DNA of 64,000 bases from Galeruca laticollis (Eukaryota > Arthropoda > Insecta > Coleoptera > Chrysomelidae): the NCBI GenBank assembly GCA_963921935.1, contig OY998185.1:32766487-32830486 (forward strand). The letters run 5' to 3'. Shown here piece after piece: positions 22,315 to 33,150 of this stretch. The position numbers and the translations under genes are program-made. Each line of letters begins with the position of its first letter. Within the stretch, counting starts at the first letter, position 1. The notes under the pieces are model-generated. The model ran no database searches. It was given only the letters and a program-made list of their open reading frames with translations, and was not told the DNA's origin.

Positions 22315-22559
22315 GTTACATTTCATGTGATGCCTACCTGATGTTTAGTAGTTATTTTTGGCTAGACCAAGAAGTGACTTAACTTGTGATTGACTTACTA
22401 TATGTTAATAGAAAAAAGAAGAAGATGTGATATTACAAACATTGAAGCTTAGATATTATTAGCCCTATGGTGATATCCTGGATATCATTTTTCCAATTAA
22501 GATCAGTATAACTGCGCAATGATATAGAAAACCAGGAATACTATATCTGCGGATCTTTA

Positions 22560-23105
22560 CAATTATCACTTAAGAAGACAGTTTATTAGTAGAGAACTCC
22601 CTAGATTCAACTGTTCATTGACAACTTCATATTGTGGGTTTCTCAAATATCAACTAATTTCCAATTTTTCAAGGGAGTCCAGTTCTTGTTTCTTTTCACA
22701 AATATGCAGCAATTCTGGTTTTGTGTTAGGTGTCAATTAATGATTGGTGTCAAGTAGATGTTTTGTGTAGTGGGATTTATCTGGTTATTTTAATCTGTAC
22801 GCTCGTAAGTGTTCACTGTATCGGATTTCAAAATTCCTAAGAGTCTGACCCAAATAGACAGCATTACATTCTGGACATTTGAGTTTATATATACCTGACT
22901 TCTTTAATGGTGGTATTTTTGTTTTTACATTTAACAATTTTGTACTAACATAACTCTCTGTTTTAAAAGAAATTCTTGTATTCGTTGCTGAAGATATTAT
23001 CTATGAAATATTATTAGGAATATTTCCTGCATATGTGATGGTTTTATAAGTTTTTATTTCATCAGTTTGTTTAGGAAATATTAGTTGTAATGCCACTTTT
23101 TCCTA
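22560..23105 (-). pseudogene. Penelope-like GIY-YIG endonuclease fragment, left copy
   Basis: The minus strand reads SFKTESYVSTKLLNVKTKIP, then SGIYKLKCPECNAVYLGQTL (the GIY...YLG core), RNFEIRYSEHLRAYRLK, a stop, then DKSHYTKHLLDTNH, another stop, and KPELLHICEKKQELDSLEKL. It is the terminal domain of a Penelope-like RT-GIY-YIG protein. The RT domain is absent. Confidence 0.85.
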
Positions 23106-23111
23106 TTTTTT

Positions 23112-23466
23112 ACAAAAATACCACCATTAAAGAAATCAGGTATATATGAACTCAAATGTCCAGAATGCTGTCTATTTGGGTCAGACCCTTAGTAATTTTG
23201 AAATCCGATACAGTGAACACATACGAGCGTACAGATTAAAACAACCAGATAAATCCCACTACGCAAAACATCTACTTGACACCAATCATTCATTGACACC
23301 TAACACAAAACTAGAAGTTCTGCATATTTGTGAAAAGAAACAAGAACTAGATTTTCTTGAAAAAGTGGAAATTAGTTGATATTTGAGAAACCCACAATAT
23401 AAAGTTGTCAATGAACAGTTAAATCTAAGGAGCTCTCCACTAATAAACTGTCTTCTTAAGTGATAA
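23112..23466 (+). pseudogene. Penelope-like GIY-YIG endonuclease fragment, right copy
   Basis: The frame reads PPLKKSGIYELKCPECNAVY, YLGQTLSNFEIRYSEHIRAY, SHYAKHLLDTNHSLTPNTKL and LHICEKKQELDFLEKVEIS, ending in a TGA at about 23,378, with the family's tail (YLRNPQYKVVNEQL) continuing in frame after it. It carries the GIY and YLG motif elements and the following Arg (EIRYSEH). The 5' part of the protein is truncated at the centre of the inverted repeat. Confidence 0.85.
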
Positions 23467-23711
23467 TTGTAAAGATCAGCAGATATAGTTTTCCTGGTTT
23501 TCTATATCATTGCACAGTTATACTGATCTTAATTGGAAAAATGATATCCAGGATATCACCATAGGGCTAATAATATCTAAGCTTCAATATTTGTGGTATC
23601 ACATCTTCTTTTTTTTCCATTACTTATATTAAGTGAATCATAAGTTAGGTCACTTCTTGGTCTAGCCAAAAATAACTACTAAACGTCAGGTAGGCATCAC
23701 ATAAAATGTAA

Positions 23712-23768
23712 CTTCTGTCATTCTGACGATGATATTGATTTATCGAAACAATTGTCAATTTTTCAGAA
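23712..23768 (+). ncRNA. Hammerhead-ribozyme-like motif in the Penelope 3' region, right arm
   Basis: The core CTGACGA (23,723-23,729, C-U-G-A-N-G-A) is followed by a hairpin (helix II, GATA/TATC) and then GAAACAATTGTC (23,745-23,756). The last segment fits the very short helix III (AC/GU) and the cleavage base C at 23,756 of minimal Penelope hammerheads. Helix I forms from ATT/AAT plus TTCTG/CAGAA around an internal loop. One extra T (23,730) sits between the core and helix II, so activity is uncertain. Confidence 0.5.
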
Positions 23769-23836
23769 TTTCCAATAATTTTTATTATATTCTGGAATTA
23801 ACTAGATACCGTGAGTTTCATTTAAAACACTAATAT

Positions 23837-24705
23837 GAGCAGATTCCACGAAGTAAGGGTCGAGACAGTTAATATCATAATTATATATTTACATATAACT
23901 ATTTCTTATGTGTCTACATTTTGTGAAATTAATAAATTCTGTAATTATTTCAATATGTAAACATTCATTATTTTGCAAATTGAATTACATTACACTTAAT
24001 GTAATAAAACCGCAAGGTTTGTATGAATAATGAATAAACATATAAATAAATAATCTAATTCCGGTAGGTCTCTTGGGACTGCAGAAGTCCCTAAAACTTT
24101 TCTGAACTCTTTTAAATCATCTCTCACGCATTTGCATAACTTATTCTGCTCAAACTTTTTTGGTAAATATTATTTCGCCTTAAGAACTCTGAATATATAC
24201 TTAATTTCGAATTTAAATTGGAAACTTAAAATTAATCTAGTTATGCTCGTATTTTACATCCGGAACCAAGCAAGAATTTAATCTTTGTATTCAAATACCC
24301 AAATCAACATAACAACTTCTCTAGTTATAATATGCTTAAACAAAGTATAATAAGGTTTGAAGTTGATACAAAGAGTACGACATGTAGCGGTGAAAATGGT
24401 AATGACGTGTTTTCAGTTTTGTGTTGGAAATAAAATTATGAATCTGTTTATATAAAGAATTTTCAAAAAAATTGTATAATTACCATCAACTATTTTTCAA
24501 GACACCAAAATAAATATGAGTTTACTCCAACCACTTGAATTTTCCTAAAAATAATGCGTAGAGTAAATGGAAGATTCAATATTGATGTGACTAACGAGAG
24601 TATTCCAATTTGAGAATAAATCTTCCGGATTGAGACCGCGTTATTTTGTATTATGAAATACATTTATCTGATATTATGAACATATTTCTATAAAAAAACT
24701 TCGAT
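23837..24705. other. Mostly noncoding; contains a dispersed stem-loop repeat
   Basis: A segment of about 45 bp at 23,835-23,885 (agattccac, then gaagtaagggtcgagacag) recurs in the opposite orientation at about 43,974-44,018. It contains a GATTCC/GGGTC stem followed by GARAC, resembling the 3' stem-loops of Penelope-like elements. The rest is AT-rich with no recognised frame. Confidence 0.5.
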
Positions 24706-24707
24706 CC

Positions 24708-25196
24708 TTGTGGAAAAGGTGGAAATTATTTACCATTTTTGCGGTATACATTAGCAGGTTGTTTGGTTTTGGCAATCAAGATCCGTTATCCAGTTCAGAT
24801 TTGGTATTCTGTCACTTATACTATGAACTTGTTCTCATGGACCGGGAATGTAACTTGACTCTTATTCCAACTGAACGTCTAGTTTCATTCATGTTTACTT
24901 GGTCAGAGCAACACAGAACTTGTGGGTTTGAAATAGACGGCGAAATGGCGAATTCACAAATTTACCCCAAGACTCCAACCAAATCTGAATTCATTTTAAA
25001 TAGCACGGCTATCAGAATATACTATTTGATTTCTGTTTACGATATAATTTGTTTCCAAGACTTTGCAATTAAACACAATGTAGATATATCCACATATTCA
25101 AAACTTTGTTCTTTATTGAAACGGCAAGCTCAAGGTTATAGGGTTCAGAAATCTAAGATTTTACCGAAGATAGAAATTGAAAAGTTTATCCAGTAA
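24708..25196 (+). pseudogene. 162-codon ORF; C-terminal part resembles insect tyrosine-recombinase-like proteins
   Basis: The open frame begins at a TTG (no nearby ATG) and ends at a TAA at 25,194. The first 120 codons resemble nothing I know (they include CNLTLIPTERLVSFMFTW). The last 40 codons (STYSKLCSLLKRQAQGYRVQ, then KSKILPKIEIEKFI) recall the segment just before the catalytic domain of the tyrosine-recombinase-like proteins common in insect genomes, which may be Crypton-derived. A splice-acceptor-like tttccaag lies at about 25,053-25,060, before the similar segment. The catalytic Arg/His/Tyr are absent, so at best it is a fragment. Confidence 0.35.
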
Positions 25197-25199
25197 GCT

Positions 25200-25565
25200 C
25201 TAGGGGTCCCTTAACCTATACGGAGACACGTATTTTTGACTGACTCCGCAAAAAATCGATAGTACTTTTATACAAAAAACAGTTTAAATGTATCGCACTG
25301 TACAGGAAAGGGATCAACAATATGTATTCTCACTAATTAGAATAAAATTTCAGTTAGTTTGCTCATAATATTATTCAAATTACCACTTCTATAAATATAT
25401 ATTTGGAAGGCAACAAATTTGTATGTGAATAATTTTGATGACAGAATTCACATATATCTTTCCGTGGAACGTTGGCGTAACCAAAACCATAACTCTTAAT
25501 ATGCATTCTCTAACATTTGTCTTTCATCTTTGAATCCGAATGAGAACAATTAAGGTCTGTAATGT
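25200..25565. other. Noncoding, no feature seen
   Basis: AT-rich; nothing recognised on either strand. Confidence 0.4.
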
Positions 25566-25567
25566 CA

Positions 25568-26254
25568 TTATAGAAAATAAAATTCTTTGAACCATTTAAT
25601 GTTCAAATGGATATCGCGTTTGGTCCTCTTCATTTTATCCTTTATATTATACCATGAAAACAAAACTTGAACCCTGCCTGGGTTGGAAGCTTTAGGCAGT
25701 AGAGCAATATGCACATCCGTAACGATCTTGGTTGTTGTCCCGAAAACCCGGTATCTTCCAATTGAAGGTAAAAATGTGCGTTTGGTTTTCCTGTTGAAAT
25801 CCGTTGTTTTGTGTATTCTCATGTCTCGATCAACATCTTTGCTCCCAAGTTTCACATCCTTATTTGGTTATACCGTACTGAGGACGGCAAATGAGCCGAA
25901 AACATGCATGTCTGCAGGTACCACAATGTTTCAGTTACCATTTTCCTCTTGCGTGAATAACCCATGAATCTCTTTGTTGTTGTTGTTCACATATCACACG
26001 ACATTAGTACATTTCCTTTGTTATTTACTATGGGTTGGAAGGTTTAGGCAGGGAGGCTATATGCGTCTCCGTGACGATTTTGGTTGTTCCGAAAACTCGG
26101 GATCTTCCAATTGAAGGTACAAATGCACGTTTGGTTTCTCTGTTGAAATCCGTTGTTTTGTGATTTCGCATGTTTCGATCAACATCTTTCACACCCTTAT
26201 TTGGTTGTACCATACTGAGGACGGCATATAAGTCAGGAATATGCATGTCTGCTC
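25568..26254 (-). repeat. Tandem duplication of an unknown, apparently coding block
   Basis: Positions 25,677-25,915 and 26,029-26,254 are diverged direct copies of about 230 bp. On the minus strand both encode related peptides: HKTTDFNRKTKRTFLPSIGR versus HKTTDFNRETKRAFVPSIGR, each followed by a VFGTT-KIVT segment and ending LPKASNP / LPKPSNP. Differences between copies are often conservative at protein level, which suggests the block once coded. The first copy has an in-frame TAA. I recognise no family. The sequence between the copies (25,916-26,028) is unrelated. Confidence 0.55.
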
Positions 26255-27480
26255 ACCTTCCTCGAGCGATGGTCTGGAACAAGTGGAAAATTCATTTAAA
26301 AACAATACATATTATAGTTTAAAAAATAATTAAAAACGCTGATAATGCAAAATTAATCCTGTTTACCATAACTTTGTTTGTGTCCCAAATTATGGAAGCA
26401 CCTGCGATCTCATGGAATTTTTTAATGAATTCGATTACTGGAAATCTTGTTTTGGTTAATGTGGTTACAAACATGAAGGAAAAGAATATATTTATTCATT
26501 TGATACGGCTCCTGTTAAATAAGCCTAATATATAAAAAAAAGCAACAAAAATTTTTGTAGACTATGAATTACAAGAAAATGTTGTACAACATGGTTGACT
26601 TATTCAAGAGACTTACGAAACTGAGAGAGTTTATTATGAGAATTTATCAAATTTGATCAATGCAGAATGTACAGGCAATTTACTCTATCAAGTTAAACAA
26701 CAAGAATGTAATTAATGTTTCTTTGCTAATCACCGTTCACTCCCACACTTATTTTCACTGTTTTCGTCAGATCTCAAGTTTCTTAAAGGCTGAACGCTAA
26801 TTCGCGTCCTTTTATCAAAATATATAAAGTTGTTCTGAAATACACGTAGATTAAAAATTTGTTCTAAAGTTCCACTCTTCTAATACTATTCTATCCGGCG
26901 ATCAATTCAAAGTTTTCCCAAAGATTCTGTGATAATGTTTTTCTAGTGTTTGAATAACAGATATATTTTTCGAAAATATTGTTTATATCATTATCATTTT
27001 TCTCGTATGTTTTTTGTTAATCTTACCAATATTTTCAGCGTGAAAAATGCAGCTTTTCCTCCGAATTTTCTTATAATTCTTCAAAATCTGAGTTGAATGA
27101 TGAGGATATATTCAGAATTTTCTGAAAAAGCTCCTTAAAAATACCTGAGGTGAGAGCGGTGAATTAGAGGCTCCGAAAGGTTTGCGATCGGTTGTTGTTG
27201 GGGCTCAGTGGACTGGTGTGCTGCTTACGGTTATCGAAATATTCAGGCATAAACTCAACTCATTTTTCACAAACTCACCCATAATAGGTAGTGATTACAA
27301 CTAATTAGAAGTAGGATATCATGAAGAATTTCTATGGATCAAACATACATCAGATTGGAAGAGTCTGCCAACTGAGTTATAATAACAAAGTTGCTTTAAA
27401 TACTTTTACAATGAAAAGTTTGCCGAAATTCGAAAAATGTAATATGATACCTTATTAGTTAATTAAAAAGAGGTACAGGA
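26255..27480. other. Noncoding or too decayed to read
   Basis: AT-rich sequence. 26,540-26,720 contains gag-like codon fragments (DYELQENVVQHG, LINAECTGNLLYQVKQQ), which might be the 5' part of the gypsy relic that follows, but this is weak. Otherwise nothing recognised. Confidence 0.35.
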
Positions 27481-27484
27481 TTAT

Positions 27485-28490
27485 TTTAATATTGACAGAC
27501 ATGGATCAAGGATCAAGATATGATTCTAGGGACATATTTTTTGCCTCAGAATAAAATCATAATAGATTTGCATCATAAAGGGATATAGATAAATAATGAT
27601 AAATTGAAAATAAATGCTAGTTTGCATGCAGAACAAAATGAATTTGTAATTCCAATGCATTCAATGAAGGTGGAAGAAGGGAGATAATGAAAAACCAGAG
27701 TAAAATTTATGTCGGAATATCGAGAAGAGATTTCAGTAATAATCCATAATAATAGGCGACTTTTTGAAAATTCGCCGAGAACAGCAAATCATTACGAACA
27801 CAAAATAGGAATATACACAGAGAAACAATTTATTCTAGCAATAGAATGAATGAAACATGTGCTTAATTGCAAGAACCCTACAATGGGCCATTCATAATAG
27901 AAAAACATTAGGAGACAACGTATATGAATTATGAGAATCCGAGTAATAAATGGACGTAGGGAAGTATCATATACAACTCCTGTATAAATGCAATGAAGAG
28001 AACAAAAATGAAACAAAAACTATGAGAGAGACAAACCAAGAATTAGAAAATGATCCAAATAGGATAGACTTTACTTTGAATAACAGAAGAATTGAAAGTA
28101 GTCTAACGGGCACACATATAAAAATTTTTATATTAGTTAGTAGTAAATAATAATAATTATAAATGAAAATTATTAGTAGCATGGATGATCAACACAATAG
28201 ATTTAGAACACCGAACAAAAGTGTTCATTGTTCTGTGAGGAGGATATCACATGAAAGTTGGCAAATTAATTTTGGGAGTTGACGATGCGCGAGAAAGCCA
28301 TACAACTTAACAACGTTGTAAACTCAGATAACGGGAGAAGCAGGCGACGTACATCCGCATGCAAAGTTCTAAGGGTTGTGAGGCTGCTAATACGTACGAG
28401 GGTGAGACAATATTTGGAATTTGGATTTAAAAATAATAAATTGTGTCACATGTATAATGCTATATAAAATCGAGTTCACTAAAAACAAAA
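27485..28490 (+). pseudogene. Heavily decayed gypsy-type pol remnant
   Basis: Reading through frameshifts, 27,500-27,660 matches the end of a gypsy protease and linker (an ILGTxFLPQNKIIID-like run, then LKINASLHAEQNEF). 27,740-27,850 matches the pre-RT region (NSPRTANHYEHKIGIYTE). Positions 28,279-28,465 resemble an integrase C-terminal region (MREKAIQLNNVVNSDNGRSR, KVLRVVRLLIRTRV). RT, RNase H and the integrase core are missing, implying a large internal deletion. No LTR is recognised. The assignment rests on short blocks. Confidence 0.45.
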
Positions 28491-28710
28491 TAACATGAAT
28501 GTGTTCTCTATTGATAAATAAATGAATAAGGGAATAATAACCATTAGATTTTTCTACGAAAATTGTTTTTTTTTGTACAGACATAAATATTTATTGCTTC
28601 AAAAACCATACGGGGAATTCTATAATTACCCTTTATCATTTCATGTGATGTGAATAATAAATAGATACCTAGAGAGATAAACTTCCACCTAAACTTCAAA
28701 TTAATGTCTT

Positions 28711-29075
28711 TCAAGTGGTTCCTTCATAATATATAATAGAATGTATTTGTTGCCGCAGAGATTCGCGACTTCCTTTGAAGCCATAAATAACTGCAAAGGT
28801 TTGGTGTACATTTCTTAACGTGGGTACTTTTTTCTCGGATATGTGATGATTTATTATGCACCTTCTAAGCACAGTTTTGTCGAATTGATCCATACGGATA
28901 CTGGACGTTCTTTGATATTTAGTAGGCGCATCAGTGTCAGCATTACTTCCTGCCAGAGCTTCTTTTTTAATACGGGAAAGCGTTCTTTGGCTAATTTTCG
29001 TAGCAGCAGAAAATCGTTCAATGACCTGACAATAAAATAAGTCGATATAAATGTTGTATTAAAAGTCTTACGCAT
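28711..29075 (-). pseudogene. N-terminal fragment of a mariner/Tc1-superfamily-like transposase
   Basis: The minus strand reads RPVSV, then (one frame over) MDQFDKTVLRRCIINHHI, KVPTLRNVHQTFAVIYGFKG and SRESLRQQIHSI. This matches the N-terminal DNA-binding segment of a group of insect IS630/Tc1-like transposases (DDFDKCVIRRTV...VPTL...RTHLRRIL pattern). A frameshift near 28,890 splits it. The DDE core is absent. Confidence 0.5.
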
Positions 29076-29079
29076 ATGT

Positions 29080-29415
29080 ATTTTTATGAAAATAAAAGGA
29101 GGAAATAGTTTAATTTGTTTTCAGTGACCGTTCTTTGGAATAAAAATTTTTGTCGTAGTTTTCTGCCTTTTGAAAGAAGTATAAAATTCAAAAATACTTT
29201 ATTACGTTTCAGTTTATTAGTTGTTTTAAACGATCCTAAGATTTTGTTTCGAACATATTTCAATATGGCCAAACCGCAATTGTAACTGGAATCGGAAGAT
29301 GGTTCAAAACAAATAATAAAACCGAAACGTAATAGAGATAGGTATGGAATGAGTATAATAATTCTAATAATAAGCTAAATAAACTTGAATAGATGAGGCT
29401 TTTACTTGATGAAGA
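29080..29415. other. Noncoding, no feature seen
   Basis: A-rich on the plus strand with short frames only; nothing recognised. Confidence 0.4.
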
Positions 29416-30320
29416 TCCATACTGAACGATGAAATAAAACAATATAGTTCATTTAAATCTTCATATATTTGAACTAATGTTCAATTTAAACTTGTTGACG
29501 CGTTTCACTAACACAGTAGCCTTGTCTTAATATATACAGTGCTTAATCTATTTACTAAGGTTAACAATGCTATTGAAAGAAATTACCTGGAAATTCATTC
29601 ACTACAAACATTCCTAAGCTACCTTCCTTGTAAAGATGTTCAATAAAGGAGACTGATTGATATCTATTTGGTCATTAAGGATATTACCTGAAAATTTATT
29701 TTTGGTAATCTCTAGGGCCTCCAATAAATTTCAACTAAAGGATTCACCGACTACATGGAGAATTTCAAAATTTGGGTCGAAAATGTGTTGGTTTTCCAAT
29801 AAATGATTTGAATAGTTAGAATCTAATTTTTTGTTGTCATAGCTACGTTTGTGTCCAGAAATTCTAGTTTTAAAATTTCTAAAAGTTCTACCGATATAAA
29901 TTTTATCACAATTGTCATTACCACATTTTAATTTATAAACTCCTGATTTGTTTAATTTTGAAGATTTAGATTCATTATTTTTAATGAATTTGGATAAATT
30001 GAGATCAGTTTTAAAGGAAATATTCATGTCTAAAGTTTCTAAAAATGATTTAATTTTTAAGGATGGTGTTCCAAAGTATGTTAAGTTTTTAAATTGTTTA
30101 TTATTTATATCTGAAGGGAATACTTGTTCTGAAGTCTGTTCTTTTATCTTTTTAATTATGATATTGTCAATTAAATTTGGATCGTTATTATTATTAACTG
30201 CTATTTGTTCTATGATATTTTATTCTTTGGTATAATTATTAATATTTAATGGGACTGTTAAGAGTCTGTGTATCATACTATTGAAAGCTGCTAGTTTACG
30301 ACGATTTAAAAAAATTACTA
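29416..30320 (-). pseudogene. Penelope-like element 3' part: end of RT, GIY-YIG domain, 3' noncoding region
   Basis: The minus strand from about 30,310 reads RRKLAAFNSMIHRLLTVPLN, the thumb region of Penelope RTs, then after one stop NNNNDPNLIDNIIIKKIKEQ, then SGVYKLKCGNDNCDKIYIGR (GVY...YIG core) and SNHLLENQHIFDPNFEILHV. A stop (29,731) interrupts the family's tail (an ITKNKF...NQSPLLN-like continuation). The 3' noncoding part (29,416-29,590) has a stem-loop followed by GAAACGCGTC and is shared with 62,660-62,860. It is a different family from the 22-kb pair. Confidence 0.82.
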
Positions 30321-31050
30321 TACAGTGTAGATATGTTAAATAATTACTTTGGTTTAAAAATTTTATTGCAATAATTAAAACTTACCTTTGTTAATGGAAT
30401 TGTTGACTTGCCATTGATTGCCTCTCCGTTCATGAAGTTTAAAACGTTCATAATTATTTAACGACACTGCTCACTCAACTTTTTATGAACAACTTTACTT
30501 TCTGAGGTCACCATAACAAGTTAGTATGGTACAACCCCGGTAATCACATTTTTCTCTGAAAAGTACTGTAGAAACGAAGCTTACGAATTCTGCCAGCGAA
30601 CTGAGCTCTTGCAAACAACATACGTATTTGCTACGACGCATCGGACGTTGCCAAACTGCCGACTGCCAAAATTAATTTGCCAACCTGTATATGGCGTCCC
30701 ACCATCTTAGTCACATGTGCTTTTCATATACTTATATATACTTACATAAAAGAAAGAAATAAAATCAAATATGAAAACAACTTTATTATTACGAAATTTT
30801 GTATCAAACTGTATTAAAGAAAAATGTAGAATTCAGAAATAAAGAATGACATTACTAAAATCATAAAATAAGGTAGTATATATGAATAGTACTGGTAGAA
30901 GAAGAAATCGTATATTTAGTCAATGTTGTAAGTAGAAATGTTTCACGAATAAATGAAACTAGGAAACATTTATAATTCAATCACAATAGAAGATTCTCTC
31001 AACTGTAGATACAAAATATGAATTGACTCACAGTGCGTGCAAAATGAGAT
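30321..31050. other. Noncoding, no gene seen
   Basis: The first part (30,321-30,440) is probably decayed Penelope sequence. Beyond that only unassigned sequence is present, slightly GC-richer at 30,520-30,720. Confidence 0.4.
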
Positions 31051-31054
31051 CATA

Positions 31055-31770
31055 CAGTGCTAGTCAAAAATCCCCCTCGCCCCTCTTTTATTTTGAACGG
31101 TGATACGTAGACTGATAAAATTTGGAGCGTGAGAACAAACTATTGTAAGCTTCTCTTATAGTGGTAACAGGTAACAGGTGACGTAATATGCATTGGGGAC
31201 GTCACCAGGCAATTTGAACCAATAAATGAGACCTTATAGCAAGTGACACCTCGTTTGAAAGGTATTTAGAATACCTATTCAATCATACTCGTTTCTTCTG
31301 GGTTTACGATGTTTTTGATGGTCAAAATGGAGAAAAAATTAAGTATTAACAAATATGTAAAAACAAGTTCTTATAAAAATTGTTCAAAATGTGCTCTACC
31401 TACTTCCTGGCAGTAAAACATCATATTATTAAACTCTTGTCGGACTCGTTAAAATGTGCAAGAGGAAATTGCTCTACATTCTTCAACAATTCGTTGTTTC
31501 AAAACGTCAATACTGTCAGGAGTAGTAGCGTAAACTTTGTAACGTTAAAATTAACGTTGATAATGGAGTCCACGTGAATATACGGCGAAATCAGCGTTCG
31601 AGATAGTTAGCATTCTTGTAGACGGGGATTTATGACAGGTCGTTTCGATGAGAAGGAGGTCAGTTCTCCAGTGAGACATTTCAAAAATTTGGATGTACTC
31701 TAGTAGCCATTAGGTTTATTCACGTTAATACTGGTATATGGGAGGAAATACTTTGCAAAAGTGAGTGGAT
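31055..31770 (-). pseudogene. C-terminal relic of a mariner/Tc1-superfamily-like transposase
   Basis: The minus strand at 31,377-31,430 encodes a C-terminus ending CQEVGRAHFEQFL followed by TAA. This is the characteristic '...C-x-E-x-G-G-x-H-F-E-x-x-L-stop' ending of these transposases. Further upstream on that strand, decayed helical sequence and a VYKNANYL-like piece extend to about 31,770. Downstream, about 31,054-31,080 (acagtgctagtcaaaaatcc) resembles a terminal inverted repeat with CAGTGCT..CAAAA, but no matching opposite end was found. No catalytic residue can be located. Confidence 0.5.
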
Positions 31771-32554
31771 GGCCAGCAATTTGCAAGATATTCAAAATTT
31801 CACAAACCACGTGAGTATTTCGGTTGACGTCCAGGCCAGACGAACTCGTTATCTAGGTAAATATCTCAACACCTTCTCGATGTCAATAATTTTATAGGCA
31901 GTTAAAGTAGTAATCTAACGTCTTGAAATAATTTTCGTAATTTATTGAGGTTTGTAACCTATTTTATGAAATAGTTTTGAAACATTTCATAAATTCTCAT
32001 AAAGTCATTTTCGTTGTTTGGTAAATTTTAAAAAATTAGAATATATCACGGGGGCTGAGTAATCGTCAGGAATGTGTGAGTAACGGGGTTTCGTTTTAGC
32101 TTTTTTCAGATATCATAGTTTTTTTGCTAATATAAAAAACCATTCATGCAGTGTTTTGCTATTAGTGTATATGGATTTTATACTGTTAAGTCAGGTTGTA
32201 TGATTATTTGCGGGTTTCGGATGATTATAAGGTAATTCATATAATGGAATGGTACGGAGGCACGTCGGAAAGTTAACTGGGGTAAAATTAAAACCCTATG
32301 TGTAGGCTACTTTATTTCTCTATTCTAGGGGGGTTATTATTTTGGTTTTGTGGATTTTATCCGCTCATTGAGGAGTGCGAGGTTCAGCCAGACCACTCAC
32401 CTGGATCAGTGACCAGGAGGGAGAAACATTTTGAAGCGTCGACTTCGATTGCTGTTCTAATGAAGGAAAATCACTTTTATACAGTCCTTTTTCTTATTAT
32501 TCTCATACACTTATACATCTTCCATTCATAATTAACAGTCAAAATTTCACAAAT
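31771..32554. other. Noncoding, no feature seen
   Basis: Unassigned sequence. A 77-codon open frame at 32,298-32,531 shows no recognisable domain. Confidence 0.4.
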
Positions 32555-32654
32555 TTTTTTTTTTTTATTCATAATTAACGTGCTCGGCTACTGTGGCCAC
32601 TTGCACAGGTGCGATTACAAGATTAACAATACAATTTGTATAAGGTTCATTCAT

Positions 32655-32657
<3 letters not shown>

Positions 32658-32708
<51 letters not shown>
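32658..32708. repeat. (TA)n microsatellite in the LINE 3' region
   Basis: About 25 AT units, lying between the ORF2 stop and the poly(A) end. Confidence 0.95.
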
Positions 32709-32712
<4 letters not shown>

Positions 32713-32726
32713 ATTACACTATTGTT

Positions 32727-33150
32727 CTATAGTTTATGGAAAAGTTGCACATCTTTGAGAAACTGGAGAAGGTAGGTAATTTGTACCGAGTTATTTAGGA
32801 CGTCTTTGTAGTTCTGGCTAAGCTGAAACTGTAGTCTTTGGGTGGCATATTCCGGACACTCCGTCAAGATATGTTTTATGGTTAGGTTGGAGTTGCAGCT
32901 GGAGCAAACGGGTCTGGAGGTATTAGACATTAGGTATCCATGCGTAAGTTTTGAATGACCTATTCTAACTCTTCTCACCACAGCTAAATCATGCCTTGAG
33001 AGGCCAGCAAAACAACATGGTTGAGGATGACCTATCGAGTGCTGTATTTGGCGTAAGGATGTGTCGGCAGAGTCCCAATTCTGCTGCCATGTTACTTTGA
33101 CTTTTGTTTTAAAATGTGATTTTAAATCCTTACAAATGGTGGGAAGGTAA
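32727..33150 (-). pseudogene. LINE ORF2 C-terminal region, out of frame
   Basis: The minus strand reads TWQQNWDSADTSLRQIQHSI and LSRHDLAVVRRVRIGHSKLT, then a CCHC-type motif in RPVCSSCNSNLTIKHILTEC, ending QLFHKL before the stop at 32,727. It continues ORF2 after a frameshift at about 33,140. Confidence 0.85.

Larger units (their letters stand above)
22191..23836. mobile_element. Head-to-head pair of Penelope-like 3' ends forming a 730-bp inverted repeat
   Basis: Positions 22,191-22,922 are the reverse complement of 23,112-23,836 with scattered differences; the spacer is 22,923-23,111. Each arm holds the GIY-YIG endonuclease coding end of a Penelope-like element plus its 3' noncoding region, with the 3' ends pointing outwards. 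The left copy extends further 5', through the spacer. Penelope-like elements are known to leave such partial inverted arrangements. The single-stranded form would fold into a very long hairpin. Confidence 0.88.

Noticed and set aside
32526..32579. Direct repeat attcataattaac (32,524 and 32,567) as the LINE target duplication
   Set aside because: Both copies lie on the same side of the element, at its poly(A) end, so they cannot be a flanking duplication.
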